A stretch of DNA of 64,000 bases from Bradyrhizobium iriomotense (GTDB lineage: Bacteria > Pseudomonadota > Alphaproteobacteria > Rhizobiales > Xanthobacteraceae), in the NCBI RefSeq assembly GCF_030160715.1, contig NZ_BSOW01000041.1:1-64000 (forward strand), given 5' to 3'. Each line of letters begins with the position of its first letter. Position 1 is the stretch's first letter. This document shows positions 54,449-63,772 of the stretch, piece after piece. The translations under genes were made by a program, and so were the position numbers. The notes beneath the pieces were generated by a model. It was not told the origin of the DNA. It was given only the letters and a program-made list of their open reading frames with translations, and searched no databases.

Positions 54449-55143
54449 GAACTAATCGTCTGGAATCACTTTTTGCGCGGAAGGGCGCCATTCGGATGTG
54501 TCCTCAAAGTGCAATGCTACTGAAACTGAAACTCAAAATATGATGCTTCGTGACATCGCACGATACAAGGGTGCTTTTCAATCTTGAGTTAGATAGCCAA
54601 AACGCAACTGAATTTGCGAACATAAACAAAGTCCGCTAGCTCAAGGATTTTTCACGGCCCAGCGATACAAGCGGGGGCTTGCCGAGGGTAACAGAGAGCC
54701 AGATCGCCTCCTCCAACCGACACGGTTGCCCTCTGACCGTCAGGAGGCCATGGTCGCAACCGCATCGCGCATTGCCCGGGTCGCCTTTGCCCCGTTCGCC
54801 GCAGTCCCGTTGACTGCGCCACGGCCGCTGAGCTCGGCGCTTACTAAACTGAGGTAAGCCGCGGCCGGAAGATTAAGATACTACTTTTCCCTCACCGGAT
54901 GCGCCGCAAGCGCTTGCGAGTTCCTTTGGCCGGAACGACGATTGACTTCACCGGGCAGTATACATGCACCCCGGGAAAGTACGGGATTTCTGTGAAAGGG
55001 GATGCTCCGTGCGCGGTCTATTTTAGGCCCTCCTTAAGCGAGCCACACAGGATTGCCCCATACCTCAAATTGTCCGCATACGGCTAAGTTGCCATTGAGG
55101 CCCGTCTTCGATGGTCGTCGTGCAACAAGAGCACGCGACCATC
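54449..55143. other. 695-base intergenic region upstream of the RTX gene
   Basis: No convincing gene is present. The left 150 bases are AT-rich and may hold promoters for the acyltransferase gene (minus) or the RTX gene (plus). From about 54660 to 54870 the sequence is GC-rich. It contains a 35-codon frame at 54749 preceded by AGGAGG, which I do not trust. A 62-codon frame at 54899-55087 is also doubtful. The long leader could hold a regulatory RNA, but I see no known riboswitch. Confidence 0.4.
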
Positions 55144-58100
55144 ATGACCTATGCTTTAACGATCAATGGAACTTCCGGCGCCGATATCCTGTTTGGCGGT
55201 ACCGGTAACGATATCCTAACGGGAGGCGCCGGCAGCGACCTCTTCGTGATTTCGAAGGGTTATGGCTCCGACACCATCAGCGACTTTCAGACGGGCGTCG
55301 GCGGCGACACGTTGCGCGTGCAAAACTACGGTTTTGCAACGTTTGAAAGCTTCATGTCCGCTGCAAAGCAGACCGGCACGGATGTTATCGTCACGCTCTC
55401 GTCGAGCGAGACGCTCACGTTGCAGAATGTTGCGCTCTCGTCGCTCACAGCGGCAAACGTTGTCCTCGACAATCCGCTGCCGGTCAGCGCATCGCCGAAT
55501 ACGGCGTGGACCACTGTTGGTGCTGGGGGGACGCTGACTGGCGGCGCGACCAACGACTCGCTGCAGGCGATGGGCGATGGCGTTACGCTGATCGGCGGCG
55601 CAGGCGACGACTCGTACTTCATGTACAATCACGAAACGAAGGTGGTCGAGCTCGCCGGTCAGGGCATCGACACCATCTACGATGGTATGATCGACGGCTA
55701 CAGTCTCGTCAACGCGCCGAATGTCGAGAATCTGAGGCTGGGGGGGAGCTACAACGCGCCTGCAACCGGCAACGATCTCGATAACATCATCGTCGGCAAC
55801 GCCGGCAACAACATGATCGATGGCGGCAAGGGCAATGATGTCCTCACCGGCGGAGCCGGCAGTGACACATTTGTCATCCGGACCGGAAACGGCAACGACA
55901 TCGTCACCGATTTTCAAACCGGGCCCGGCGGGGACATCCTCCAGATCAATGGCACGAACTTTAAGACAATCGCCGATGTCACGGCCGCCATGCAGCAGGT
56001 CGGTACGGATGTCGTGCTGTCGCTCGGCAACGGCGAGAAGATAACACTCGAAAATGTGCAGGTTCAGAACTTTACGGCTGCCAACGTCAATATCGTTACA
56101 GCGCCGACCGGATTGATTCAGACCTTCGGCGACGACTTCAGCTCGCTCTCTGCCGGCCAGGATCCGCATCTGACGTGGAAAACGAGCTACGCCTGGAGCG
56201 GAACGGCAAGTTACACGCTTTCCGGTGAGCAGGAGGTCTACGTTGACCCGAGCTTTACCGGCCTGCCTGGAACCAAGGCGTCGAGCCCACTGGGCCTCAA
56301 TCCGTTCTCCATACAGGACGGTCATCTCGTTATCACAGCGGCGCCCATTCCATCGAGCGATGCTGCCTATATTGGCAACCATCAATTCTCGTCGGGCGTG
56401 ATCACGACCGAGAACAGCTTCGTTCAGACCTACGGTTACTTCGAGATGAAGGCCACGTTGCCCGACACCAAGGGCGCCTGGCCGGCCTTCTGGATGCTGC
56501 CGATCAATACGCACGGCCTGGGCACGGAGCTCGATACGCTTGAAGCGCTGGGCAAGGACCCCGACCAATCTCATTACGGTTTCGTTTCATCGAGCACGTC
56601 AAATCAGGGTTATTGGGCGAATACCCCCGACCTCACAGCCGGCGATCACACCTTTGGTGTGGAGTGGACGCCCTACACGCTGACCTATTTTGTCGACGGT
56701 GTGGAGGTCGGACAGGTTGCAACCCCCTCCGACATGAACACCGCGATGTACATGATCGCCAATCTGGCGATGGGCGGAAGCTGGGCCGGCAATGCGGATC
56801 CGAGCGCAACGGCGCAGATGAGCATCGACTACATCAAGGCCTATCAGCTGCCAGAGTACACACTCGCGAATTACACGCTGCTGACCAGCGGGGCCGCAAC
56901 GACGACCATCGCGGGCACTGCGGATGCGGACACCTTGACCGGAACGTCAGGCAACGACCTGCTCGGTGGCGCGGGCGGCGCCGATACGATGACCGGCGGT
57001 CTCGGCGACGATACCTATATTGTCGCGGATCCGGGCGCCAAGGTCGTCGAGGGCTACGGCGGCGGCGTCGATACGGTCATGTCTTCCGTCTCGTACACAC
57101 TGTCTGACTATGTCGAGAACCTGACGCTGACCGGATCAGCCGCGATCAACGGCACCGGCAATTCCGAGGCGAACATCATCATCGGCAACGATGCGGCCAA
57201 TATCATCACCGGCGGACTTGGCAACGACATTCTGACCGGCGGCGCGGGCGCCGACACATTCGTCATCAACTCGGGCGATGGTTCGGACATCATCACCGAC
57301 TTCACGCCGGGATCGGCCGCGGGACATGATATCGTTCAACTGAACGGCTTCGCGTTCACGTCCGATAGCGACATCAAGGCGGCGATGACGCAGGTCGGAG
57401 ACGACGTGTATCTCGCGCTGACGAGCCAGGACACGCTGGTTTTTCGCAATACGACGATTTCGGCCTTCACCAGCGACGACTTCCAGCTGCCGTCGGCTTT
57501 GCCGGTGGGCGGCACCATCACATCCTGGATCAGCGGCTCGACGAGCAGCCATATCGTCTACGGCACTGCCGCAAATGATCAGATCACGGCAGTGAACGCC
57601 GATGACACGTTAGTGGGGTGGACGGGCGACGATACTTACGTCATCGGCAATCCAAACCAGAAGATCATCGAAAATCCGGGCGGCGGCATCGATAGTGTTC
57701 AAGCCTGGTCATCCTACACTTTGCCTGCCAATGTCGAAAACCTGACTCTGATGACGGGAGGACTTACCGGTGTCGGCAACGATCTGGCGAACCGGATGGT
57801 GGGCTCAAGCGGGAATGACATTCTGAACGGTGGCGGTGGCGACGATTGGCTGTCCGGCGGTGCGGGCAATGACACGTTCATCTATGGCATCGGGAGTGGC
57901 CACGACACGATAGCCGATTTTCACGTCTTCACAAGTGCGACCGCAGAGCACGACAAGCTGGTGCTTAAGGGTTACGACGCCGGCGCATACCTAACAAATG
58001 TCGGGGACGAGTGGACCGTTCACTATGCGGGTGGAACCGACAGTTTCCGTATAGCCGGGGTGACACAGCTATCATCGTCCGACTACACGTTCGTCTCCGC

Positions 58101-60372
58101 CACCGGCGCATCCATGACCATGGCTGGGCTGGCGGCACCGACAATTTCTCTCGCTGGCGCAACCTCGTCGGCCGCCGGCGGACTTACGAACGCAAACCAT
58201 CTGACCCTGACCGGAACGGCCCAAGCCGGAGTGACAATCAAGGTATTCGATCAGACAGCGCAGATCGGGATCGCGACGGCCGATGCTAACGGGATTTGGA
58301 GTTTGGCGACGTCAACCCTGGCGGACGGAAGCCATTCGTTTACAGCGATTGCGAAAGACAGCGCCGGCGATGTCAGTAGCGTTTCAACTTCTGTTACGAT
58401 CACAATCGATGCAACTGCACCAAACGCACCCTTAATCGCGGCCTACTCGCCAGATAGCAATGTCGTCGGCGATGGCATCACGAAAGCCAATCAACTGACG
58501 CTGAGCGGGACGGCGGAGGCGGGCAGCAAGGTTCTGGTTTTCGACGGTACGACCCCGGTCGGCACCGCCACAGTCGATGCCAACGGCAACTGGTCGTTTG
58601 CGACCGGCACGTTGGCCGACGGGACCCATGCCTTCACCAGCAAGGCGGTGGACGCGGCAGGCAACGTCAGCACGGAGTCCAGCGCCTCGAACATCACGGT
58701 CGATACGGTCGCGCCCAACGCGCCGGTTCTCATCTCGGACAGGCTCATCGCGTCCAACAAGGTCGTGGTGTCGGGGACGGCGGAGGCCGGCAGCACGATC
58801 AAGCTATACGAGGGGACGACGCTTCTCGGGACGGCGGTGACGGCATCGAATGGAACGTGGAGCGTCACCACCGGATCGCTTGCCGATGGCTCGCATGCAT
58901 TCACGGCGACCGCAACGGATGCGGCCGGAAACGTCAGCAATTTGTCGGCCGTGCTCGATCCGGTCGTCGGAACGGTGATCGAGTCGATCGGATCGGCAAG
59001 CCTGATCAAGAGCGGAAACAATTTCTATGTCGGCACTGCGAGCACTGGCTACAGCGCCGAGCTGAAGTTTGGCGGCGTCGCCCAGGTGGTGGACCCGACA
59101 GGCCGCGTTACCCCCCTCGGGGTCGAGAAGACCGCGACCGGCTACCAGGTCGTCTGGTCGCTCGGCGGCGGTCAGTATTCGATTTGGACCACGGACAACA
59201 GCGGCAACGAGACGTCCTATCTCCATGTGTCCGGCACTAGCAGCACGTTGAAGGGCCTGGAAACGACCTTCCAGCAGGACCTCAATGGCGACGGCGTGAT
59301 CGGCGCGCCATCAGCCACAGCAGCACCAGCCGCGGCGACGCCAGCCGCCACGACGCTGATCGAGACCAACGGCTCGGCGGGCCTGGCCCAGATCGCCAGC
59401 AATTTCTATGTCGGCACCGCGGGCGCTGGCTACAACGCCGAGCTGAAGTTTGCCGGCGTCGCCCAGGTGGTCGACCCGACCGGCCATGTCACCCCGCTCG
59501 GGGCCGAGAAGACTGTGACCGGTTACCAGGTCGTCTGGTCGCTCGGCAGCGGTCAATATTCGATCTGGACCACGGACAACAACGGCAATGAAACGTCCTA
59601 TCTCCACGTGTCCGGGACCAGCAGCACGTTGAAGGGCCTGGAGACCTCCTTCCTGCAGGACCTCAACGGCGATGGCGTGATTAACACCGCATCAACCGTG
59701 CTGGATATCGCCAGCAAGGCGGTCCTTGACCTGAGCAATATGAGCCAGGCGGTGACGATCGAGGCAGGCGCGACGCTCGAACTGACCGGCGCGGTGTCAG
59801 GCGCCGTCACGTTCGCCGGTGCGTCGGGCACCCTGGTGCTCGATCATGCCTCCCAGTTCACTGGAAAGGTCTATGGTCTCTCCGGCAACGGTGATCCGTC
59901 CAGCTCGGATATTCTCGATTTCAAGGACATCTCGTTCGGATCTGGCACGACGGTCAGCTATCTCGGCGATACATCGGGCGGAGTACTTACCGTCACGGAC
60001 GCGCAGAACCATACGGCGCAGATCAAGCTAGTCGGAGACTACACACATTCGACGTTCAATCTGTCGGACGATGGAAGCGGAGGCACTCTAGCCATCGACC
60101 CGCCTGTCGATCAGTTCAGTTTTTCCTTTGCGGAGGCCTCAACGCCGGCCCCGACGCCAATTCATGGTGCAGCAGTTACTGGCGACGCCTTCATCTTCAC
60201 CGGGACCACCATCGCTGGCCTGGTTCAGCCGATGATCTCGACCGATCACGCACAAGACCGTGTCTCATTGACAGCAAATCACATCGGAGTGAATTTCGAT
60301 CAGGCGCCTCATATCGATATCACCTCTCATGTCGACCCCATCGATCTTCATGCTTTCCTCCTGCATGCTTAG
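55144..60372 (+). CDS. Giant RTX-type secreted glycanase (GH16) with Ig-like and EF-hand repeats
   Basis: The 1742-residue protein opens MTYALTINGTSGADILFGG and has no signal peptide. Calcium-binding GGxGxDxLx nonapeptides occur in clusters near residues 15-35, 225-250, 610-640, 690-715 and 885-920. A GH16 domain spans about 330-580, with ELDTLE giving Glu462, Asp464 and Glu467. From about 1000 come three Ig-like repeats (GTAQAG, GTAEAG, GTAEAG followed by ADGSH or ADGTH). Two 111-residue repeats ending in DLNGDG (EF-hand loop) follow. The last 70 residues, ending LHAFLLHA, look like a type I secretion signal. It resembles ExsH/PlyA-type exopolysaccharide depolymerases. No PrsD/PrsE-type transporter is nearby. 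Confidence 0.93.
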   Translation: MTYALTINGTSGADILFGGTGNDILTGGAGSDLFVISKGYGSDTISDFQTGVGGDTLRVQNYGFATFESFMSAAKQTGTDVIVTLSSSETLTLQNVALSSLTAANVVLDNPLPVSASPNTAWTTVGAGGTLTGGATNDSLQAMGDGVTLIGGAGDDSYFMYNHETKVVELAGQGIDTIYDGMIDGYSLVNAPNVENLRLGGSYNAPATGNDLDNIIVGNAGNNMIDGGKGNDVLTGGAGSDTFVIRTGNGNDIVTDFQTGPGGDILQINGTNFKTIADVTAAMQQVGTDVVLSLGNGEKITLENVQVQNFTAANVNIVTAPTGLIQTFGDDFSSLSAGQDPHLTWKTSYAWSGTASYTLSGEQEVYVDPSFTGLPGTKASSPLGLNPFSIQDGHLVITAAPIPSSDAAYIGNHQFSSGVITTENSFVQTYGYFEMKATLPDTKGAWPAFWMLPINTHGLGTELDTLEALGKDPDQSHYGFVSSSTSNQGYWANTPDLTAGDHTFGVEWTPYTLTYFVDGVEVGQVATPSDMNTAMYMIANLAMGGSWAGNADPSATAQMSIDYIKAYQLPEYTLANYTLLTSGAATTTIAGTADADTLTGTSGNDLLGGAGGADTMTGGLGDDTYIVADPGAKVVEGYGGGVDTVMSSVSYTLSDYVENLTLTGSAAINGTGNSEANIIIGNDAANIITGGLGNDILTGGAGADTFVINSGDGSDIITDFTPGSAAGHDIVQLNGFAFTSDSDIKAAMTQVGDDVYLALTSQDTLVFRNTTISAFTSDDFQLPSALPVGGTITSWISGSTSSHIVYGTAANDQITAVNADDTLVGWTGDDTYVIGNPNQKIIENPGGGIDSVQAWSSYTLPANVENLTLMTGGLTGVGNDLANRMVGSSGNDILNGGGGDDWLSGGAGNDTFIYGIGSGHDTIADFHVFTSATAEHDKLVLKGYDAGAYLTNVGDEWTVHYAGGTDSFRIAGVTQLSSSDYTFVSATGASMTMAGLAAPTISLAGATSSAAGGLTNANHLTLTGTAQAGVTIKVFDQTAQIGIATADANGIWSLATSTLADGSHSFTAIAKDSAGDVSSVSTSVTITIDATAPNAPLIAAYSPDSNVVGDGITKANQLTLSGTAEAGSKVLVFDGTTPVGTATVDANGNWSFATGTLADGTHAFTSKAVDAAGNVSTESSASNITVDTVAPNAPVLISDRLIASNKVVVSGTAEAGSTIKLYEGTTLLGTAVTASNGTWSVTTGSLADGSHAFTATATDAAGNVSNLSAVLDPVVGTVIESIGSASLIKSGNNFYVGTASTGYSAELKFGGVAQVVDPTGRVTPLGVEKTATGYQVVWSLGGGQYSIWTTDNSGNETSYLHVSGTSSTLKGLETTFQQDLNGDGVIGAPSATAAPAAATPAATTLIETNGSAGLAQIASNFYVGTAGAGYNAELKFAGVAQVVDPTGHVTPLGAEKTVTGYQVVWSLGSGQYSIWTTDNNGNETSYLHVSGTSSTLKGLETSFLQDLNGDGVINTASTVLDIASKAVLDLSNMSQAVTIEAGATLELTGAVSGAVTFAGASGTLVLDHASQFTGKVYGLSGNGDPSSSDILDFKDISFGSGTTVSYLGDTSGGVLTVTDAQNHTAQIKLVGDYTHSTFNLSDDGSGGTLAIDPPVDQFSFSFAEASTPAPTPIHGAAVTGDAFIFTGTTIAGLVQPMISTDHAQDRVSLTANHIGVNFDQAPHIDITSHVDPIDLHAFLLHA
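58975..59690 (+). repeat. Intragenic tandem duplication in the RTX gene
   Basis: Two copies of a 111-codon unit start at 58975 and 59356, 381 bases apart. They encode the segments ending in LKGLETTFQQDLNGDGVIG and LKGLETSFLQDLNGDGVIN. Long stretches are nearly identical at DNA level, which suggests a recent duplication or gene conversion. An Ala/Thr/Pro linker separates them. Each ends in a D-x-N-x-D-G calcium loop. Confidence 0.85.
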
Positions 60373-60456
60373 GGGCGCCCTCGCAGCTCTCGCTTTGAGG
60401 CTGCTGGCAGAGTAAAAGACAGTCCTTCGTTTGATGCTATTTCGAATCGGGGAAAA

Positions 60457-60819
60457 ATGCTTCGAGCAATTATCGCTGCGTGTTTGGTTCAGGCCTTGGC
60501 GTGTTCTGCGGCACTTGCCGGAGGCACCTGCATCCTGCATCCTCAGTCATTCAAATTGAGGTCCGACACCGTTCGCTGGTCGATCAAGATAAAATCAGGG
60601 GAGCAGTGTATCCAGGGCCTGCGCTGGTCGACGCTCATGATCGACAAGGTCTCGATCATCGAGCCGCCAAAAGCCGGACGTCTCATCGTGGAGGGGCCGT
60701 CTTTCCGCTATTTCGCAGATACCACTGGCAGTTCGGATTATTTCAAGATCGAGATCAGCGGGACCTCTCTGCATGTCGATGGAGCTTCCTCGCTTGAGGT
60801 GGATGTCAACCGGCAGTGA
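60457..60819 (+). CDS. Small secreted hypothetical protein
   Basis: The 120-residue protein has a signal peptide (MLRAIIAACLVQALACSAALA, cleavage before GGTC). The mature domain of about 100 residues is beta-rich with two cysteines (GTCIL, EQCIQ). It ends in a 'SSLEVDVNR' strand. It is 84 bases downstream of the RTX gene. I do not recognise the family. Confidence 0.7.
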   Translation: MLRAIIAACLVQALACSAALAGGTCILHPQSFKLRSDTVRWSIKIKSGEQCIQGLRWSTLMIDKVSIIEPPKAGRLIVEGPSFRYFADTTGSSDYFKIEISGTSLHVDGASSLEVDVNRQ

Positions 60820-60892
60820 GTTTCTTGAAAATTGCCAAGTCGGGGGATGCGCTTGGCCGAGCGCGCCCTTCCGCGAACCGAAACGCCGCAGC

Positions 60893-61138
60893 CTAGCGAG
60901 GGACGTTCGTTCGGTTGCTGTTCAGATTTGGATTGGCCGAAGCCGCCGGCGGAACTCCCTGCCCGATCGGGTTCTGGAAAGGATTGTTGCTGGGCTGAGT
61001 GGCGACCGGCGTACGTGAACCGGTGGTATAGCCCTGAGATCGGCCTGTCGTGTTCCTTTGCTGGGTGTTTTGGGCAAAGGTCGGAGCGACGAGCGTGGAA
61101 ACCAATGCCGCGATGAGCAGAGACTTCAGGCTATTCAT
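60893..61138 (-). CDS. Small secreted Asn/Gln/Thr-rich protein
   Basis: The 81-residue protein (from ATG 61138) has a good signal peptide, MNSLKSLLIAALVSTLVAPTFA. A low-complexity Asn/Gln/Thr/Pro/Gly-rich tail without cysteine follows. The four-residue longer form from 61150 is less likely. It is probably periplasmic or surface exposed. No function can be assigned. Confidence 0.6.
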   Translation of the reverse strand: MNSLKSLLIAALVSTLVAPTFAQNTQQRNTTGRSQGYTTGSRTPVATQPSNNPFQNPIGQGVPPAASANPNLNSNRTNVPR

Positions 61139-61207
61139 AACAGCCTCCATCCGGTGGAGTTAGCGCTTCAAGAGGACTTAGGTCCTCGTTGCACCTTTGA
61201 GAAGGGG

Positions 61208-62377
61208 TCATGGTTTCCTGCATGCGGAATAAAAGGTGCCATTCGTGGCGACCACCCGCTCGATGCATTGCCTCGGATCGATGATGTCGCCGTCGACCCT
61301 AAAATAGTAGGCCTGATTTTTCAGGATCAGTGCGTAGCGGCCGGGGGGCAGTTCCAGCGCCGGATCCTCGCTGTGGAGCTCATACATCTCCGGACCGTCG
61401 GGCAACGGAGAAACTCGGAACGGGTAGGAGAAGTTGCGTATTACCCAGGTCTCATCAGCGTCGCCGAGCTTCTTGCCCGTCGCCTCTGCCGAGAATTCGC
61501 GGGCTATCCTGGCGACCACGCGCACCTCGGCCCGCTCCAAACCATTGTTCAGCGAATCGCGGCGGAATACGATGAACTTCGGATGGCCATTCGGCAGGCC
61601 GGCCTGTTCAGGTGCCTTGAAAGCCGCTGAGACGGCGACCCTGATATCCGGCGGCCTCCCGGGGAGCAGTGTGAGTTCAGCGAGCGAACGGTCGTCGATT
61701 GCGGCGTAGACGCCGTAGTCGGTCGGTCGAAGGGGGGAACGCTGCGCCGTAGTTGGGGCAGGTTGGGCGGTCGCGAGCGGGACCGGTGCAGGTGACACGG
61801 CGACGACTAGCCTTTCCTGGCGCGAGAAATAACTTGAAAACGAAGCCAGGCGCTCCCGCTGCTGCACGGCGAGCACGGCGGCGCCGGCGAGAAGCAGCAG
61901 CACGGCGGTTCGCCTCGTGATCGACCAAAGGGGGTGGCGCATTCTAAGGGGGCCGCGGTCGACCTCAATGCCTGTGCGCGCGGTCGCCGGCGGTAGCTCT
62001 CGAACCGGCGGTTGGCGAGCAGCTGCTAGGCCCGAACCCGGCAGCTGCGGGATCGACGGCGGTGGGATGCTGACTTGCTGACGCGAGAATTCCTCGACGC
62101 CGTTGATCGCGGTCTCCAAGGCCTGCTTTGACCGCCGAATGTCCTGGGCATCGGCGTGGGTGAACTGCTCATCGAGCTTGTAGCGGGCGAGATCATAGAC
62201 GACCTGGCGCATGTGCTCGGGATGGTTCTGCACTGTCTCGAGCATGCGCGCGATCACGAGGGCGAATTGAACCTCTGCGGAGGCAGGCTCCGATCGGTTC
62301 TCATCGTTTGTGCTCAAATCGCGCGAACTCATCCTGCCAAAGTCCTCAGTAGAGGCCGGAAAGTCTTGTCTCTTCAA
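61208..62377 (-). CDS. Hypothetical protein with cytoplasmic N-terminus and single membrane segment
   Basis: The 389-residue protein has a helical N-terminal part (about 30-110) with EVQFALVIARMLETVQNHPEHM. A Pro-rich linker and one membrane segment (about residues 158-170, RTAVLLLLAGAAVLAV) follow. The C-terminal periplasmic domain (about 225-389) is beta-rich, with VIRNFSYPFRVSPLPDGPEMY. I do not recognise the family. It may be co-transcribed with the small secreted gene at 60893, 69 bases downstream. Confidence 0.75.
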   Translation of the reverse strand: MKRQDFPASTEDFGRMSSRDLSTNDENRSEPASAEVQFALVIARMLETVQNHPEHMRQVVYDLARYKLDEQFTHADAQDIRRSKQALETAINGVEEFSRQQVSIPPPSIPQLPGSGLAAARQPPVRELPPATARTGIEVDRGPLRMRHPLWSITRRTAVLLLLAGAAVLAVQQRERLASFSSYFSRQERLVVAVSPAPVPLATAQPAPTTAQRSPLRPTDYGVYAAIDDRSLAELTLLPGRPPDIRVAVSAAFKAPEQAGLPNGHPKFIVFRRDSLNNGLERAEVRVVARIAREFSAEATGKKLGDADETWVIRNFSYPFRVSPLPDGPEMYELHSEDPALELPPGRYALILKNQAYYFRVDGDIIDPRQCIERVVATNGTFYSACRKP

Positions 62378-62681
62378 GGGCTAGCCTTGAATATCAGCCT
62401 TATTGCCACGGTGCCATAGGTGATGCTCAACCACGACCTCCATCTGCTCGGAATCCGTAAGCAGCTCCGGGGGATTGATAGCCTTGCTCATATGCTCTTG
62501 ATGGTCCTGATCGTCTGCGCAAATCGAACCTTTGTTTCGGCTCGGCCCGCCTCGATTGGGCTCGATTCACCGAGCCCATGCCGATTTGAAGGCTTCGATG
62601 ATCACGCGCAATAATTTCGGCGTTTCAATTGCCCCAAAAGAAACTAGGATATCCGTCCTAAGCGCTATAGAAGGTGAGACT
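62378..62681. other. Divergent intergenic region
   Basis: These 304 bases separate the anchored protein (minus) and a small secreted protein (plus). No gene is convincing. Promoters for both are expected here. A GAAGGTGAG ribosome-binding site precedes the ATG at 62682. Confidence 0.4.
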
Positions 62682-62939
62682 ATGCTTGTCAGATTGCGAC
62701 CCGAAATCGTTGCACTGGGCCTCATCGCACTCCTTTTGTTATCGGCGGCAAATCCCGGGCGGGCCGTCACCGCCGAGGTGGCCAGAAAGTGTAGCGCGCT
62801 GATGACCAAGCAGTTTCCTCCTCGAGAACCTGGCAATCCTGCTGCAGGTAGCGCAAAGGGAACGGGCCGCGATCAGCAGGCTTTCTTCAACAAATGCGTT
62901 GCGAACGGGGGCAAGGTCGACGACAGCGGCAGCAAGTAG
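62682..62939 (+). CDS. Small secreted hypothetical protein
   Basis: The 85-residue protein has a signal peptide (MLVRLRPEIVALGLIALLLL, cleavage near GRAVTA). The mature part of about 55 residues has two cysteines (RKCSA and NKCVANGG), probably one disulfide. PREPGNPAAGS in between is Pro/Gly-rich. The ATG at 62682 with a good upstream AAGGTGAG is preferred over the longer frame from 62532. The family is unknown. Confidence 0.7.
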   Translation: MLVRLRPEIVALGLIALLLLSAANPGRAVTAEVARKCSALMTKQFPPREPGNPAAGSAKGTGRDQQAFFNKCVANGGKVDDSGSK

Positions 62940-63553
62940 GGATAGGCAAATTGTTTTCGTGACGCCGTGTTAGTGAGCTGCTGGTGATGCGCGGTCGGTG
63001 CGCGCCTCGCGAGACGGCATTTCACCCCGGGCGAGCTTCGCGTGCTTCGGGCTTGCGGCCCCGCTGGTTTGATACGTTCCAGCTCTATACGTTAGGCGGA
63101 GCGCTAACGTTCCGAGAGCGAAGGACAGCCATTCAAGAGTTCTGAGAAGGAGATGCATTGGAGCGCCGAAGGTTTTCTATCAAAGATTGTGTTTCTAACG
63201 TTGCGTCGGGCCCAAGGTTCCTAACTCGTTGGGTTCGGTGATCAAAGCGGGAGCATCGTTTGACGAACGAAAGACTGTTCGAGGTATCTCCACCCGAAGG
63301 TCGATCCCGTCTTCCGAATCATTATGATCCCGCCAGCAAGGTCAGGCTAAGTGCGCGCGAGTGATCTGCAACTCCAAATGTTCATCTGAGCGCACAATTT
63401 TGTATCATGAGCTGGCTTCACCGATGTATCTCTGGTCCATGACGATTTGTCTCGCCGTTGAACGTCGCCAAGTCTGGCGAGCGCGTGGCAGCGAGCGAGC
63501 TCCAGAGAGCAGCCTTGGCGCGCGTGATCCCCGGCTTCGAGGGGCGCTGTTGC
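62940..63553. other. Intergenic region without a convincing gene
   Basis: A 62-codon minus frame at 62970-63158 (start MHLLLRTLEWLSFALG) is the best candidate. It has no good ribosome-binding site, and its second half is Arg/Ser/Ala-rich as expected of chance GC-rich frames. The rest shows no structure I can support. Confidence 0.4.
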
Positions 63554-63772
63554 TCAGCTGGCAGCAGGGTTGGAGGTGCGGGGAGACCGAGCCCTCGTAT
63601 CCGTGGACGGACGGAGTAGAAAGGCCGGAGGTTCGCTTGTTCGGGTCGGTCGCAGGTAGGGCTCGTATTTGAGGTATTCCGCGCGACGCTCTCGTGACAG
63701 CGCCGCCCGCGTCGCGTACCCCGCTCCAAAAGAGACGGCGGCAGTCGAGAACAGGATCACCAGGCCAAGCAC
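63554..63772 (-). CDS. Small putative membrane protein
   Basis: The 72-residue frame starts at GTG 63772, with GCGGAG six bases upstream, and is closed by a stop shortly before. The N-terminus, LGLVILFSTAAVSFGAGYA, is a clear membrane segment, followed by RERRAEYLKYEPYLRP. The C-terminal third is low-complexity Arg/Ser/Thr/Pro. It is probably a small inner-membrane protein of unknown role. The region to its right (63773-64000) shows no gene. Confidence 0.45.
   Translation of the reverse strand: MLGLVILFSTAAVSFGAGYATRAALSRERRAEYLKYEPYLRPTRTSEPPAFLLRPSTDTRARSPRTSNPAAS

Noticed and set aside
54899..55087. A 62-codon frame just upstream of the RTX gene
   Set aside because: It has no ribosome-binding site or motif. 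Its basic start and lack of periodic structure look like chance.
55216..56574. A 452-codon open frame antisense to the RTX gene
   Set aside because: It is opposite a repeat-rich GC-biased gene, its translation is Arg/Val/Asp-rich without any domain, and the plus strand has clear RTX and GH16 motifs.
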